Source: Bacillus sp. 1780r2a1 (lineage in GTDB: Bacteria > Bacillota > Bacilli > Bacillales > Bacillaceae_H). Taken from it: a stretch of DNA of 64,000 bases. The DNA is taken from assembly GCA_024134725.1 (NCBI GenBank), contig CP099863.1, positions 4,089,258 through 4,153,257 of the forward strand, read 5' to 3'. Numbering within the stretch: position 1 is the first letter of the stretch; each line of letters opens with the position of its first letter. This document shows positions 34,417-43,670 of the stretch, piece after piece. The notes under the pieces are model-generated. The model ran no database searches. It saw nothing but the letters and a program-made list of their open reading frames with translations, and was not told the DNA's origin. The translations under genes and the position numbers were made by a program.

Positions 34417-36489
34417 ATGTATCAACGCATCATTCAGTTTTTACCTACCTTTATCTTTTACCTATTCCTAACCATATTTTTGTATGGGATAACAATAACT
34501 TTATCTACAGGCGACTTTAATCTCGCTTTTGATTGGGCGCAAATCCACACAGCATCTTTTATCGTACTTGTTAGTTTTATTTCTTTAATATTAAGCTATC
34601 TAACTTTTTGGGGGCTAGCCAAAAAAGAGCTAGTTACAAAGTTTGCCGAATCCAAACTTTATCACCTTGCTTCTGCATTTTCACTTGCAATCTTTATTGG
34701 TTTAGTAGGTGCCCTTCTGTTTCTTATCTATCATATTGATTTACATCAACCTGGTAAATCAATTGAGTGGATTCAAGAATATACAGACCGCTACTTATTA
34801 AGCTCCTTTATTCTTTCTCTATTAACTTTTGGAGTTATTGTTTTAGCAGGGGAAGTCTATATCGGTAGTGGAATTTCAATTTTATTGTTTTTTATTCTTG
34901 CCTTGACGAATTACTATAAAAAGATTTTTAGAAACGAACCCGTCTTCCCTAATGATTTTATTCAAATTACGCAACTAAAAGATGTTATACCAATGATTCG
35001 AGATTCCATCTCGCTCTCAACTACCATACTCGTGGTAATTGGCTTAATAGCCTTGCTTGTTCTATGGTTCCGTTCACCTAAGCTCAAAATTGATTGGAGA
35101 ATTCGTATTATACTTATTGTTCCAATTGTTTTTATCTCCAAATCATTTCTGTTTTTTGAAGATACCTTTGCGGCAAAGTACTATGAAAAATATTCAGCCA
35201 TCATGCCGTGGAATCAGCAAAATAATTATTACTACAACGGCCCTGTTATTGGCATGATTTCGAACATCAAGACAAATATTCTAGAAGAGCCTGAGGATTA
35301 CTCTGAAAAACGCGTCACAACCGTTATCGAGAATATGAAAAAAGAAGTAAAGCCATTCAATGGTGATTCTAAAGCAGACAAAAAGCCAAACATTGTCTTT
35401 ATCATGAATGAATCTTTTTGGGATCCTACCAAGCTAAACCTTTCTTTTTCACACGATCCATTAGAGCATACAAAAGAGCTAATGAAGAAGTATCCTTCTG
35501 GGTCCATGCTCAGCCCTGCATTTGGTGGGGAAACAGCTAATGTAGAATTTGAAGCACTGACAAGCTATTCAATGGATACATTTAACCCTGGAGGTTTACC
35601 ATTTCAACACATTTTGAGCAAAAAAGAATATCCTTCGTTTGCTTCTTATCTAAATCAATTAGGCTACTACACGGAAGCAATGCATCCAAATAATGGTATT
35701 ATGTACATGCGCCAAAACGTCTATCCAAATCTAGGATTTGAAAAAAGTTTATTTATTGATGAAATGGACTTTACAGAAAAGGATAACGAGGGATTTGTTT
35801 CAGACGACTCAGTTGTTAATCAAGTTTTAGATACGTTAAAGAAATCAGATAAACCAGCGTTTATTCACGCCGTGACGATTGGAAATCACCTTCCGTATCC
35901 GACTACAAAGTATAGTGGCGAAAAAACGATATCTGTTGAAGGAGACAACTTATCTCCTGAAATAAAAAGCGAAATTGAAATTTATGCTGAAGGTATTAAG
36001 CAGTCCGATGAAGCTCTGAAAAAATTAGAAACTGAAATACAAAAACTTGATGAACCCACTCTAGTTGTATTTTGGGGAGATCATTTACCTGCTCTAGGTA
36101 AAAATCTTCAAGGCTATATAGAAGGCGGCTTTGGCAACACAGACGAATTTCAAAAATCAAAAGAATTTTATGAAACACCACTCTTATTCATGGCGAACTT
36201 TGATTTAAACATGGAGCAAGAATTAGGAGTGATTAGTCCGATGTATTTTGCACCGATGATTGTAGATGAATTAAACTATCAGCCAACGCTATTTTATAGC
36301 TATTTATCAAAAATGAAAGAACATATTCCAGCTTTTCGTAAGCAAATTTATGTAAATGATGAAGGAGAAGTTGTTCACGAGACTTCTTCTTTAAAACGAG
36401 ACGCTATTCAATTCATGAAGCAATACCAGCTTCTAGAGTTTGATACGTTATCTGGAAAGCAATATGGAAAAGAGTTGCTGTATAAATAA
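34417..36489 (+). CDS. LtaS-family sulfatase-fold membrane phosphotransferase
   Basis: A 690-aa protein. The start is ATG 34417 behind GGGGGAA. Five to seven membrane helices (residues 1 to about 245) precede an extracytoplasmic sulfatase-like domain. Signatures: NIVFIMNESFWDPTKL with a metal-binding Glu, the nucleophile region FGGETANVEFEALTSYSM with the catalytic Thr, HAVTIGNHLPYP, and VVFWGDHLPALG. The family includes lipoteichoic acid synthases and phosphoglycerol or phosphoethanolamine transferases. It lies just after the glycan operon, suggesting it decorates or builds a related surface polymer, but it has its own leader and terminator. It need not be the main LtaS. Confidence 0.85.
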   Translation: MYQRIIQFLPTFIFYLFLTIFLYGITITLSTGDFNLAFDWAQIHTASFIVLVSFISLILSYLTFWGLAKKELVTKFAESKLYHLASAFSLAIFIGLVGALLFLIYHIDLHQPGKSIEWIQEYTDRYLLSSFILSLLTFGVIVLAGEVYIGSGISILLFFILALTNYYKKIFRNEPVFPNDFIQITQLKDVIPMIRDSISLSTTILVVIGLIALLVLWFRSPKLKIDWRIRIILIVPIVFISKSFLFFEDTFAAKYYEKYSAIMPWNQQNNYYYNGPVIGMISNIKTNILEEPEDYSEKRVTTVIENMKKEVKPFNGDSKADKKPNIVFIMNESFWDPTKLNLSFSHDPLEHTKELMKKYPSGSMLSPAFGGETANVEFEALTSYSMDTFNPGGLPFQHILSKKEYPSFASYLNQLGYYTEAMHPNNGIMYMRQNVYPNLGFEKSLFIDEMDFTEKDNEGFVSDDSVVNQVLDTLKKSDKPAFIHAVTIGNHLPYPTTKYSGEKTISVEGDNLSPEIKSEIEIYAEGIKQSDEALKKLETEIQKLDEPTLVVFWGDHLPALGKNLQGYIEGGFGNTDEFQKSKEFYETPLLFMANFDLNMEQELGVISPMYFAPMIVDELNYQPTLFYSYLSKMKEHIPAFRKQIYVNDEGEVVHETSSLKRDAIQFMKQYQLLEFDTLSGKQYGKELLYK

Positions 36490-36545
36490 AAAAAGGTCTC
36501 TGATCTCCATTGATTTGTTTCAATGAGATTGGGGGACCTTTTTTC
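36489..36545. terminator. Bidirectional terminator between the LtaS-like and ThrE genes
   Basis: A long imperfect hairpin (AAAAAGGTC ... GGACCTTTTTT with inner ATTGA / TCAAT pairing) with A and T runs on both sides, between convergent genes. Confidence 0.8.
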
Positions 36546-36546
36546 T

Positions 36547-37002
36547 TTATGGACGATATTTTGCTTTCACATTTAATTTCGATTGTCGAATAATTTGGTT
36601 AACTACTTCCGAGAATACAATTCCAATGGCAATTGATCCTGAAATCATAAATGCTTTTGCAGCTAAGCTGATTGCTGTATTATAATCATTTTCCACGAAA
36701 TTTCGCATGGCGTCATATGCAATGCCACCAGGTACAAGTGGGATGATACCCGCAACTGTAAAAATAATAATAGGCATGCGATATACCTTTGCATAGATTT
36801 GACTAATAATTGCAATAAAAAATGCGGATGCTACTGTACTTGGCACTTCATCAATATTATACATCGTCATTAAAAAGTAAATTAACCAGCCAATCATTCC
36901 AACAAAACCACATTTTAATAATGATTCACGTGGAACATTAAAAATAATACCGAATGCGGCAGAAGCGATGAAGCTTGTAATAATTTGCTCGATAATTGTC
37001 AC
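36547..37002 (-). CDS. Threonine/serine exporter, small subunit (ThrE C-half, YjjB-like)
   Basis: A 151-aa membrane protein with about five helices, matching the C-terminal half of actinobacterial ThrE. The sequence IIPLVPGGIAYDAMRNFVENDY is the family signature. It follows the larger subunit by 15 bases. The pair would export threonine, serine or, as for YjjPB in enterobacteria, succinate-like compounds; the substrate is uncertain. Confidence 0.82.
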   Translation of the reverse strand: MTIIEQIITSFIASAAFGIIFNVPRESLLKCGFVGMIGWLIYFLMTMYNIDEVPSTVASAFFIAIISQIYAKVYRMPIIIFTVAGIIPLVPGGIAYDAMRNFVENDYNTAISLAAKAFMISGSIAIGIVFSEVVNQIIRQSKLNVKAKYRP

Positions 37003-37017
37003 ATGCAGCCCTCCTTC

Positions 37018-37779
37018 TTATAACAATGTAAATACAACTGCAATTCCAGCACCAATTGCAAAAGCCGTTAAAAAAGCCTCAGCTCCCTTAGATAAGCCTG
37101 ACAACAAATGTCCTGCCATTAAGTCCCGTACAGCATTTGTAATTAACAGCCCTGGGACCAGAGGCATAACCGAACCAATAATAATTTTATCAAGTTCACT
37201 TCCAACACCAATCGTAACAAATAGCAGTGAGAGCGTACCGATGGTTAGTGAAGCCGTAAACTCAGCAAAGAATTTAATTGGAATAATCCTATGGAAATAA
37301 ACAAGTGTTAAAAACCCAAGCCCTCCTGCTAACATAGCTGGAATAAAATCTAACCACTGACCTTGAAACATGATTAAAAAACAGCCGCTTGAAATAGAAG
37401 CTGCCGCAAGCTGGACCCATAGAGGAAACGCAACGTTTGATTCTGCGATATTTTCTAAAGCATCATATGCTTCTTCTAATTGCAATTGACCTTGGCTGAT
37501 TTGACGTGAAACGCTGTTAACTAATGTTACTTTCTTTAGATCTGTTGTACGTTCTGAAATACGTATAAGCTTTGTTTTGGTTGGCTCACTCGTCTCCAAA
37601 GAAAACATAATTCCCGTTGGAGTGACATAACTATGTGACGTTTTAATGCCAAATGAAGCAGCAATCCTCATCATTGTGTCTTCCACTCGATACGTTTCTG
37701 CTCCACTTTCCAACATGATTTTCCCTGCTAGTAAGCATACATCCATAATGTCATATCTATCTAATTTCTTTTCTTTCAT
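37018..37779 (-). CDS. Threonine/serine exporter, large subunit (ThrE N-half, YjjP-like)
   Basis: A 253-aa protein. A cytoplasmic N-terminal domain (about residues 1-115, with LLAGKIMLESGAETYRVEDT) precedes five membrane helices, including IIIGSVMPLVPGLLITNAVRDL. It corresponds to the N-terminal half of ThrE. It is the first gene of a two-gene operon, and both halves are needed for a complete transporter. Confidence 0.82.
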   Translation of the reverse strand: MKEKKLDRYDIMDVCLLAGKIMLESGAETYRVEDTMMRIAASFGIKTSHSYVTPTGIMFSLETSEPTKTKLIRISERTTDLKKVTLVNSVSRQISQGQLQLEEAYDALENIAESNVAFPLWVQLAAASISSGCFLIMFQGQWLDFIPAMLAGGLGFLTLVYFHRIIPIKFFAEFTASLTIGTLSLLFVTIGVGSELDKIIIGSVMPLVPGLLITNAVRDLMAGHLLSGLSKGAEAFLTAFAIGAGIAVVFTLL

Positions 37780-37866
37780 CTTCTCACTCCAAACGTCTAA
37801 AGTCTGGTTTGTTTCTTACAGCATACAGTGTATAAGAAATAAAGGATGATACGCAATGCTTAATTA

Positions 37867-37896
37867 AAAAAAGTGTGGATTTCCCACACTTTTTTC
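37867..37896 (-). terminator. Terminator of the short glutamate 5-kinase gene
   Basis: AAAAAGTGTGG / CCCACACTTTTT with a four-base loop. It can act in both directions but lies directly after the kinase stop codon. Confidence 0.88.
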
Positions 37897-38718
37897 TTAA
37901 CGGACTTTTTGCTTTTGAGATAAAAACAACGTTCCTAGCTCTTTACCATTAATTAAATCGCGTAGGATAGCAGGGTCTTTTCCATTTGCTAAAATCACAT
38001 TGATTCCTTCTAACGTAGCACGTTTCGCAGCCGTTAACTTTGTTACCATGCCGCCTGTTCCCACGGAGGACCCACTCCCTCCCGCAAACTCTTCTAGCTC
38101 TGGCGTAACTTTTTCAATAACTTTAATCAGCATCGAATTTTCATTTTTAGTTGGATCCGAGTCAAAGAAACCATCAATATCTGATAAGATAACTAGCAAA
38201 TCAGCTTGAATAAGTACTGAAACAATAGCTGATAAATTATCGTTATCTCCAAAGCGTACAATATTCTCAATTTCATCAATTGCTACGGTATCATTCTCAT
38301 TAACAATTGGAATGACACGATCTTCAATTAACTTTTCAAATGTATTGACCACGTTGCTTCGAACGTGTTCATCTTCAATAACATCTTTGGTTAGCAACAC
38401 TTGCCCAACAATATGACTATATTCTCCGAAAAACTTACTATAAATATGCATTAATTCAGACTGTCCTACAGCTGCTGCTGCTTGCTTGTCACGAATTGAC
38501 GTTGGTCGATTCGCTAACTTTAATTTCTTCACTCCCACCTGCACTGCACCCGATGTAACCAAAATCACTTCTTTTCCAGAATTCATTAAATCAGACAAAA
38601 CACGTGTTAGTTTTTCGATGCGCGCTAAATGAATCTCTCCGTTATCATACGTCAAAGTTGATGTCCCTACTTTGACTACGATACGTTTACAGCTATGTAA
38701 TTGATCTCGATACCCCAT
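37897..38718 (-). CDS. proB: Glutamate 5-kinase without PUA domain
   Basis: A 273-aa amino-acid kinase. ATG 38718 is chosen because GGAGG stands ten bases upstream; an earlier ATG is too close to it. Motifs: RIVVKVGTSTLTYDNG, the phosphate/substrate loops VTSGAVQVG and NENDTVAIDE, FGDNDNLSA, and GTGGMVTKLTAAKRA. It phosphorylates glutamate for proline synthesis. Usual Bacillus ProB/ProJ enzymes have about 365-371 residues with a C-terminal PUA domain, which is absent here. No proA or proC is adjacent. It could be a second, differently regulated kinase. Confidence 0.82.
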   Translation of the reverse strand: MGYRDQLHSCKRIVVKVGTSTLTYDNGEIHLARIEKLTRVLSDLMNSGKEVILVTSGAVQVGVKKLKLANRPTSIRDKQAAAAVGQSELMHIYSKFFGEYSHIVGQVLLTKDVIEDEHVRSNVVNTFEKLIEDRVIPIVNENDTVAIDEIENIVRFGDNDNLSAIVSVLIQADLLVILSDIDGFFDSDPTKNENSMLIKVIEKVTPELEEFAGGSGSSVGTGGMVTKLTAAKRATLEGINVILANGKDPAILRDLINGKELGTLFLSQKQKVR

Positions 38719-38898
38719 GCTGTTCATTCCTCCAAAAGCTTATAATTTTTAAAAATTATAGCAGACTTCATGAGAAAAGTCTTATGGTTTTTCATTACAT
38801 GATACTTTCTATTTTTGAAATTATTACCTTTATACATGGTTTAGATAACACATATAGTAGGAATATAACTAGAAAACGGGTGTGAAGGGATGAGATGA

Positions 38899-40350
38899 AT
38901 GGAACGTAATCACACAATGATTCAATTTTTTGAATGGCACTTGCCAGCTGATCAAAAACATTGGAATCGTTTAAGGGATATAGCACCTGAGTTAAAAGAA
39001 GCTGGCATTGATGCTGTTTGGATTCCTCCGGTTACAAAAGCATCTTCACCTGATGACAATGGTTATAGTGTCTATGACGTCTATGACTTAGGTGAATTTG
39101 AGCAAAAAGGAAGCACCGCTACAAAGTATGGAACAAAAGAGCAATTACATGAAGCAATTCAAGCGTGTCATGACCATGGAATCAGCGTGTATGTTGACAT
39201 TGTCATGAACCACAAAGCAGGAGCTGATGAAACAGAGACCTTTCAAGTCATTGAAGTAGATGCTGATAATCGAAACAACGAGATATCTGAACCTTTTGAT
39301 ATTGAAGGATGGACTAAATTTACGTTTAATGGTCGAAACAGTCAATATTCCGATTTCCAATGGAATTTTGCACATTTTAATGGGACAGACTATGACGCTA
39401 AAGAAGACCGTACAGGCGTCTTTAAAATTCTTGGTGAAAATAAAAAATGGAATGAAGAGGTGGACCACGAGTTTGGAAATTATGATTACCTTATGTATGC
39501 CAACATTGATTACGACCATCCAGATGTTAAAAGGGAAATGATTTCCTGGGGAAAGTGGCTTGCAAAAACATTAAATTGTGACGGCTATCGACTAGATGCT
39601 ATTAAGCATATCAACTATAACTTTATCAAAGAGTTTACAGCAGAAATTACGTCTCAGCAAGGAAACAACTTTTATTTTATAGGGGAATTTTGGCACCCTG
39701 ACTTAGGAACAGCAGCAGACTTTTTAGATCATGTTGAACACGGTATTGATATTTTCGACGTTCCCCTTCACTACAAATTATATGAAGCTTCACAAAAAGG
39801 AAGAGATTTTGATTTACAAACAGTATTTGATGATACACTAGTCCAAACGCACCCATTAGATGTCGTTACCTTTGTGGATAATCATGATTCGCAGCCTAAT
39901 GAGTCCCTTGAGTCATGGGTAGAAGACTGGTTTAAAGAATTAGCCTACGCCTTAATTCTTTTTAGAAAAGATGGGTATCCATGCGTATTTTATGGAGATT
40001 TCTTTGGCATTTCTGGGGACAACCCTATGGACGCAAAAAAAGAAATGCTTACAAAGCTTTTATCGGTGCGCTATCACAAAGCGTATGGAGACCAAGATGA
40101 CTATTTTGATCACCCTAATACAATTGGTTGGGTTCGTCATGGAGAACCCTCTATTGAAGGATCTGGTTGTGCTATCGTTCTTTCAAACGGAGATGAAGGA
40201 TATAAGAAAATGTTTGTAGGAAAAGAGCACGCCGGTAGTACTTGGGTTGATATGCTTGAAAAACGAGATGATCAGGTCATCATTAATGAGGATGGCTATG
40301 GTTCTTTCACGGTTAATGGTCAAAGTGTATCCGTCTGGATTAAACAATAG
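38899..40350 (+). CDS. Cytoplasmic alpha-amylase (GH13)
   Basis: A 483-aa GH13 enzyme of the liquefying-amylase type. There is no signal peptide: it starts MERNHTMIQFFEWHLPADQ, so it should act inside the cell. Catalytic motifs in order: VDIVMNHKAGAD, DGYRLDAIKHIN with the nucleophile Asp, FIGEFWHP with the acid/base Glu, and FVDNHDSQP with the third Asp. A C-terminal beta domain follows. Likely substrates are imported maltodextrins or storage glucan. It is monocistronic with a terminator at 40351-40386. Confidence 0.92.
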   Translation: MERNHTMIQFFEWHLPADQKHWNRLRDIAPELKEAGIDAVWIPPVTKASSPDDNGYSVYDVYDLGEFEQKGSTATKYGTKEQLHEAIQACHDHGISVYVDIVMNHKAGADETETFQVIEVDADNRNNEISEPFDIEGWTKFTFNGRNSQYSDFQWNFAHFNGTDYDAKEDRTGVFKILGENKKWNEEVDHEFGNYDYLMYANIDYDHPDVKREMISWGKWLAKTLNCDGYRLDAIKHINYNFIKEFTAEITSQQGNNFYFIGEFWHPDLGTAADFLDHVEHGIDIFDVPLHYKLYEASQKGRDFDLQTVFDDTLVQTHPLDVVTFVDNHDSQPNESLESWVEDWFKELAYALILFRKDGYPCVFYGDFFGISGDNPMDAKKEMLTKLLSVRYHKAYGDQDDYFDHPNTIGWVRHGEPSIEGSGCAIVLSNGDEGYKKMFVGKEHAGSTWVDMLEKRDDQVIINEDGYGSFTVNGQSVSVWIKQ

Positions 40351-40386
40351 AAAACGCTCATCTACAGCGTGTAGATGAGCATTTTT
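40351..40386. terminator. Bidirectional terminator between amylase and dbpA
   Basis: GCTCATCTAC / GTAGATGAGC with a five-base loop and flanking A and T runs, between convergent genes. Confidence 0.86.
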
Positions 40387-41831
40387 CATTTTTTCGCTTC
40401 ATGCACTTTTAGTTTCTTGCCTTTGATACTTTTATTTTTTAATTCCTTCAATACAGCTGAACCTTTACCGTTTAAAATCTCAACATACGAATGGTTATCT
40501 TGGATGGTAATAATACCAATATCTTGAGCAGACATACCAGGCAATTTAGCGATGGTTCCCACAAAATCAACCGCACGAATTTTCTTTTTCTTACCGCCAT
40601 TAAAATATAACTTCATAATATCTTGGTTAACTTTTTCACGCTTTTCTTCTCTTAGAACTACAGGTGCTTCCATTTTCTCTTGAAAAGCCGTTCTGTTGGC
40701 TTTTACTTGTTCAGCAGATGGCGGATTCGTTAACTCAATATCGGCTTGACTGTATTCACGAATTTCTTCTAAGAATTTTTGTTCATAGGACGTCATAAAC
40801 GTAATCGCTTTTCCTGACTTACCAGCACGGCCTGTTCTACCCGTACGATGCACGTACTTTTCTTTTTCAAGTGGGAAATCAAAGTTAATGACAAGCGTAA
40901 TCTCTTCGACGTCAATTCCTCTAGCAGCAACGTCAGTGGCTACTAGGTAGCGAAATTCGCCTCGCTTAAAATCATCCATTACGTCAAAGCGATCTTCTTG
41001 AACCATCGCTCCGTGCAGTAAATCAGCAGAATAATCATGTTCGTCTAAGTACTGAAAAACCTCTTTTACTCGTTCTTGTGTTCGGCAAAAAATGATGCAG
41101 CTATCCGGGTTTTCAGCAACGGTGACGTCTGCTAACAAGGAAAGCTTATTATGTTCCTCCACTTCCATTACATGATGTGTAATAAGCTGAGGGGCTTTTC
41201 CTACTGTTTCGATTTGGATACGTTCAGGATTAATCATATATTTTTTAGCTAAACCTTCAATATCAGCTGGAAAGGTTGCAGAGAAAAGCATCGTAGTACG
41301 ACTTTGTGGAAGTTTATCTAGAATGGCTGATACTTGATCAATAAACCCCATATTTAACATCTCATCCGCTTCGTCTAATACAACATATTTTAAACACTCA
41401 ATAGATAACGTACCTTTTTCAATATGGTCTAAGACGCGACCAGGTGTCCCTACTACGATATGTGTTTTTTGTTTTAGCATAGTCTTTTGCTTCATAAAAG
41501 ACTGTCGACCGTAGATGGCCACGCTATTAATACGCTTATAGCGACCAATGTTCTTCATTTCATCACTAACTTGTGCCGCTAGCTCACGAGTCGGTGTCAG
41601 TACTAGTACTTGCGGTTTATTTTCAAGCCAATCTACTTTTTCACACAGTGGAATGGCAAAGGACGCGGTTTTTCCGCTACCTGTTTGTGAGGTCACAATT
41701 ACGTCTTGACCTTTTAATACCTTGGGGATAACACGTGCTTGAACCGGTGTTGGTTGGTTATATTCTAAGGCATCTAGCGCCTTTATAATTGAATCACTGA
41801 TTGCATAATCAGTAAATATTGAACTGGACAT
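40386..41831 (-). CDS. dbpA: DEAD-box ATP-dependent RNA helicase DbpA
   Basis: A 481-aa helicase. ATG 41831 is preferred because AGGA lies six bases upstream. Motifs: [14 protein letters not shown] (Walker A), [25 protein letters not shown], and [13 protein letters not shown]. The C-terminal ~75 residues ([20 protein letters not shown] ... VHEAKK) form the RNA-recognition domain that binds 23S rRNA hairpin 92 in DbpA/YxiN. It takes part in large-subunit ribosome assembly. It is monocistronic. Confidence 0.92.
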   Translation of the reverse strand: MSSSIFTDYAISDSIIKALDALEYNQPTPVQARVIPKVLKGQDVIVTSQTGSGKTASFAIPLCEKVDWLENKPQVLVLTPTRELAAQVSDEMKNIGRYKRINSVAIYGRQSFMKQKTMLKQKTHIVVGTPGRVLDHIEKGTLSIECLKYVVLDEADEMLNMGFIDQVSAILDKLPQSRTTMLFSATFPADIEGLAKKYMINPERIQIETVGKAPQLITHHVMEVEEHNKLSLLADVTVAENPDSCIIFCRTQERVKEVFQYLDEHDYSADLLHGAMVQEDRFDVMDDFKRGEFRYLVATDVAARGIDVEEITLVINFDFPLEKEKYVHRTGRTGRAGKSGKAITFMTSYEQKFLEEIREYSQADIELTNPPSAEQVKANRTAFQEKMEAPVVLREEKREKVNQDIMKLYFNGGKKKKIRAVDFVGTIAKLPGMSAQDIGIITIQDNHSYVEILNGKGSAVLKELKNKSIKGKKLKVHEAKK

Positions 41832-41932
41832 ATAGTTCCTCACTTTTTTATTATTTAGCGTTTCTTGTTACATATAGAATTCACTTTATAAGCTTTTTTT
41901 AGTATAAACGATTTGAGAGAGAGAACAAACAT

Positions 41933-41968
41933 AAAAAAACTTCGGCTACTTATGGCCGAAGCTTTTTC
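41933..41968. terminator. Terminator downstream of levB
   Basis: CTTCGGC / GCCGAAG with a loop of about eight bases and flanking A and T runs. Its T run on the minus strand fits levB. Confidence 0.8.
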
Positions 41969-41974
41969 ATATGC

Positions 41975-43558
41975 TTATTCACTGTTTTGGCGTGTTCCTA
42001 ACTCTTCAACCTTCACATTTTCAAACGTCGCTGTACCACCGGAAGAAAACAGTGAAATAGCTTGGTCGTCAGCTAATGGAAATGCTAGATTGGAATGTGC
42101 CACTTTCCCGTCATCTATAAACACTTCTATACTTGTTTTATCAACAAGAACCGTCAGACGCGCATTTTTGTTATCACCATCAAAAGGCGCTTGGCTTTCT
42201 TGAAACTTTTTCTCTTCATCTGGATTGTTGACAAACGCTCGGTTTACGTAGGAATAGTTCTCAGAAATAGCTAATCCTACATCAATATGTCTAGATTTAT
42301 CCTTTGATTCTCGTAAACGCAACCCAACATTCTTACTGTCTTTCCAAGAGATATCCGCTTCTATTCGGTACGTTTCTCGCTTCGCATCCAGCGTGTTGGA
42401 TTCATTTGTTAATGTTATATCATTATATGTCTTCTCCGATTGTACAAGTTTGTTTAAGTCAGCCACGGGCTGAGATGCTAATGCGTAACCGTACTGCTCA
42501 TCTTCTTGTAACCTGATCTCTCGAACAATTGAATCCGTTCCATTAAATCCGTCGAATTCCATAGTAGGGGTATTATCTGCATACGACCATTTGTTCATCC
42601 ATGCAAGTCCATAACGTTTGTTTAGCTTGTCTTCAGCGGGGCCATCTTCAAACGTAACGCCACCATACCAATCAAAACCGTAATCTAGCCACTGAGGCTC
42701 TTCATGCTCTTTTTCAAAATTCTTTCCATTAAAGTCACCAATCCAATAAGCATAGTTGTTTGGTTTATCGACTGCTTCACCATTTGCACTCACACCAAGT
42801 ACCCACTTAACGGTGCCATCAGGAGCCCTCATTTGAAATAAATCTGGGCACTCTAATACGCCAAGATCCTCCGTTTGAAAGTCACCAGTAAACTGCCATT
42901 CTTTCAGATTCGTTGATTCATAAAACCCAACCTTAGAACCTTCTGCAAGTAGCATTAACCATTTATCACGTTCATCGTCCCATATAATTTTGGGATCGCG
43001 AAAATCTTCTACTCCAGGATTGGATAACACAGGTTCATCGCCAGCACTTTGAAACGTTTTTCCTTCATCTGTGCTATACCATAAATACTGCTCTTGTTTG
43101 CCTCCATCTTTTGAAGGTTGCGTTACAACTGCAATAAACGCGTTTTCTCCAAAACCAGCTGTATTAGTACGATCAACAACAACAGAACCTGACCATGGAT
43201 CTCCGTTTATATTCGTGTACTTCGGAATGGCTACTCCTTCATCTTTCCAATGAACAAGGTCTTCTGAAGTTGCATGTCGCCATTCGGTTCCATTGCCATT
43301 AGGATAATCCTTATTGTAAAGGTAATAGTAGTGATACTTCCCGTTGTAGAAAATCGGTTTTTGGGGATCGTTTTTCCATTTATCGGGTGCTGTAAAATGA
43401 TAAGACGAGCGATAGGATGTTGATTCCAAAGGCTTTTGTTCGCTCTTGTCTTCTTTATTCATTTGATTCATCCATACATAAATGCTGGCGCCTATTATGA
43501 TTACTAAAATGATAACTAGCATAGTCCACCTTCTCTGTGTTGAATTCAGCCTGCTCAT
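41975..43558 (-). CDS. levB: GH32 endolevanase, LevB-like
   Basis: A 527-aa enzyme. ATG 43558 follows GGTGATAG; the frame extends upstream without a site. One N-terminal hydrophobic helix (about residues 12-32, WTMLVIILVIIIGASIYVW) without an obvious cleavage site suggests a membrane anchor or uncleaved signal. GH32 motifs: WKNDPQKPIFY (nucleophile Asp), FRDPKIIWDD and ECPDLFQM (acid/base Glu). A C-terminal beta-sandwich follows. It degrades levan. It stands next to sacB, as levB does in B. subtilis, so levan can be both built and recovered. Confidence 0.88.
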   Translation of the reverse strand: MSRLNSTQRRWTMLVIILVIIIGASIYVWMNQMNKEDKSEQKPLESTSYRSSYHFTAPDKWKNDPQKPIFYNGKYHYYYLYNKDYPNGNGTEWRHATSEDLVHWKDEGVAIPKYTNINGDPWSGSVVVDRTNTAGFGENAFIAVVTQPSKDGGKQEQYLWYSTDEGKTFQSAGDEPVLSNPGVEDFRDPKIIWDDERDKWLMLLAEGSKVGFYESTNLKEWQFTGDFQTEDLGVLECPDLFQMRAPDGTVKWVLGVSANGEAVDKPNNYAYWIGDFNGKNFEKEHEEPQWLDYGFDWYGGVTFEDGPAEDKLNKRYGLAWMNKWSYADNTPTMEFDGFNGTDSIVREIRLQEDEQYGYALASQPVADLNKLVQSEKTYNDITLTNESNTLDAKRETYRIEADISWKDSKNVGLRLRESKDKSRHIDVGLAISENYSYVNRAFVNNPDEEKKFQESQAPFDGDNKNARLTVLVDKTSIEVFIDDGKVAHSNLAFPLADDQAISLFSSGGTATFENVKVEELGTRQNSE

Positions 43559-43615
43559 ACTATCACCACGCTTTATTAAAAGTATTGTGTTACTCACTGT
43601 TTTTACCCAATACAT

Positions 43616-43651
43616 AAAAAGAAAATGCCATGCTCATGACATTTTCTTTTT
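43616..43651 (-). terminator. Terminator downstream of sacB
   Basis: A perfect 12-bp stem AAAAAGAAAATG / CATTTTCTTTTT with a 12-base loop. The A/T character makes it weak, so some read-through into levB is plausible. Confidence 0.65.
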
Positions 43652-43670
43652 CATTTCATATCAAAGATTA

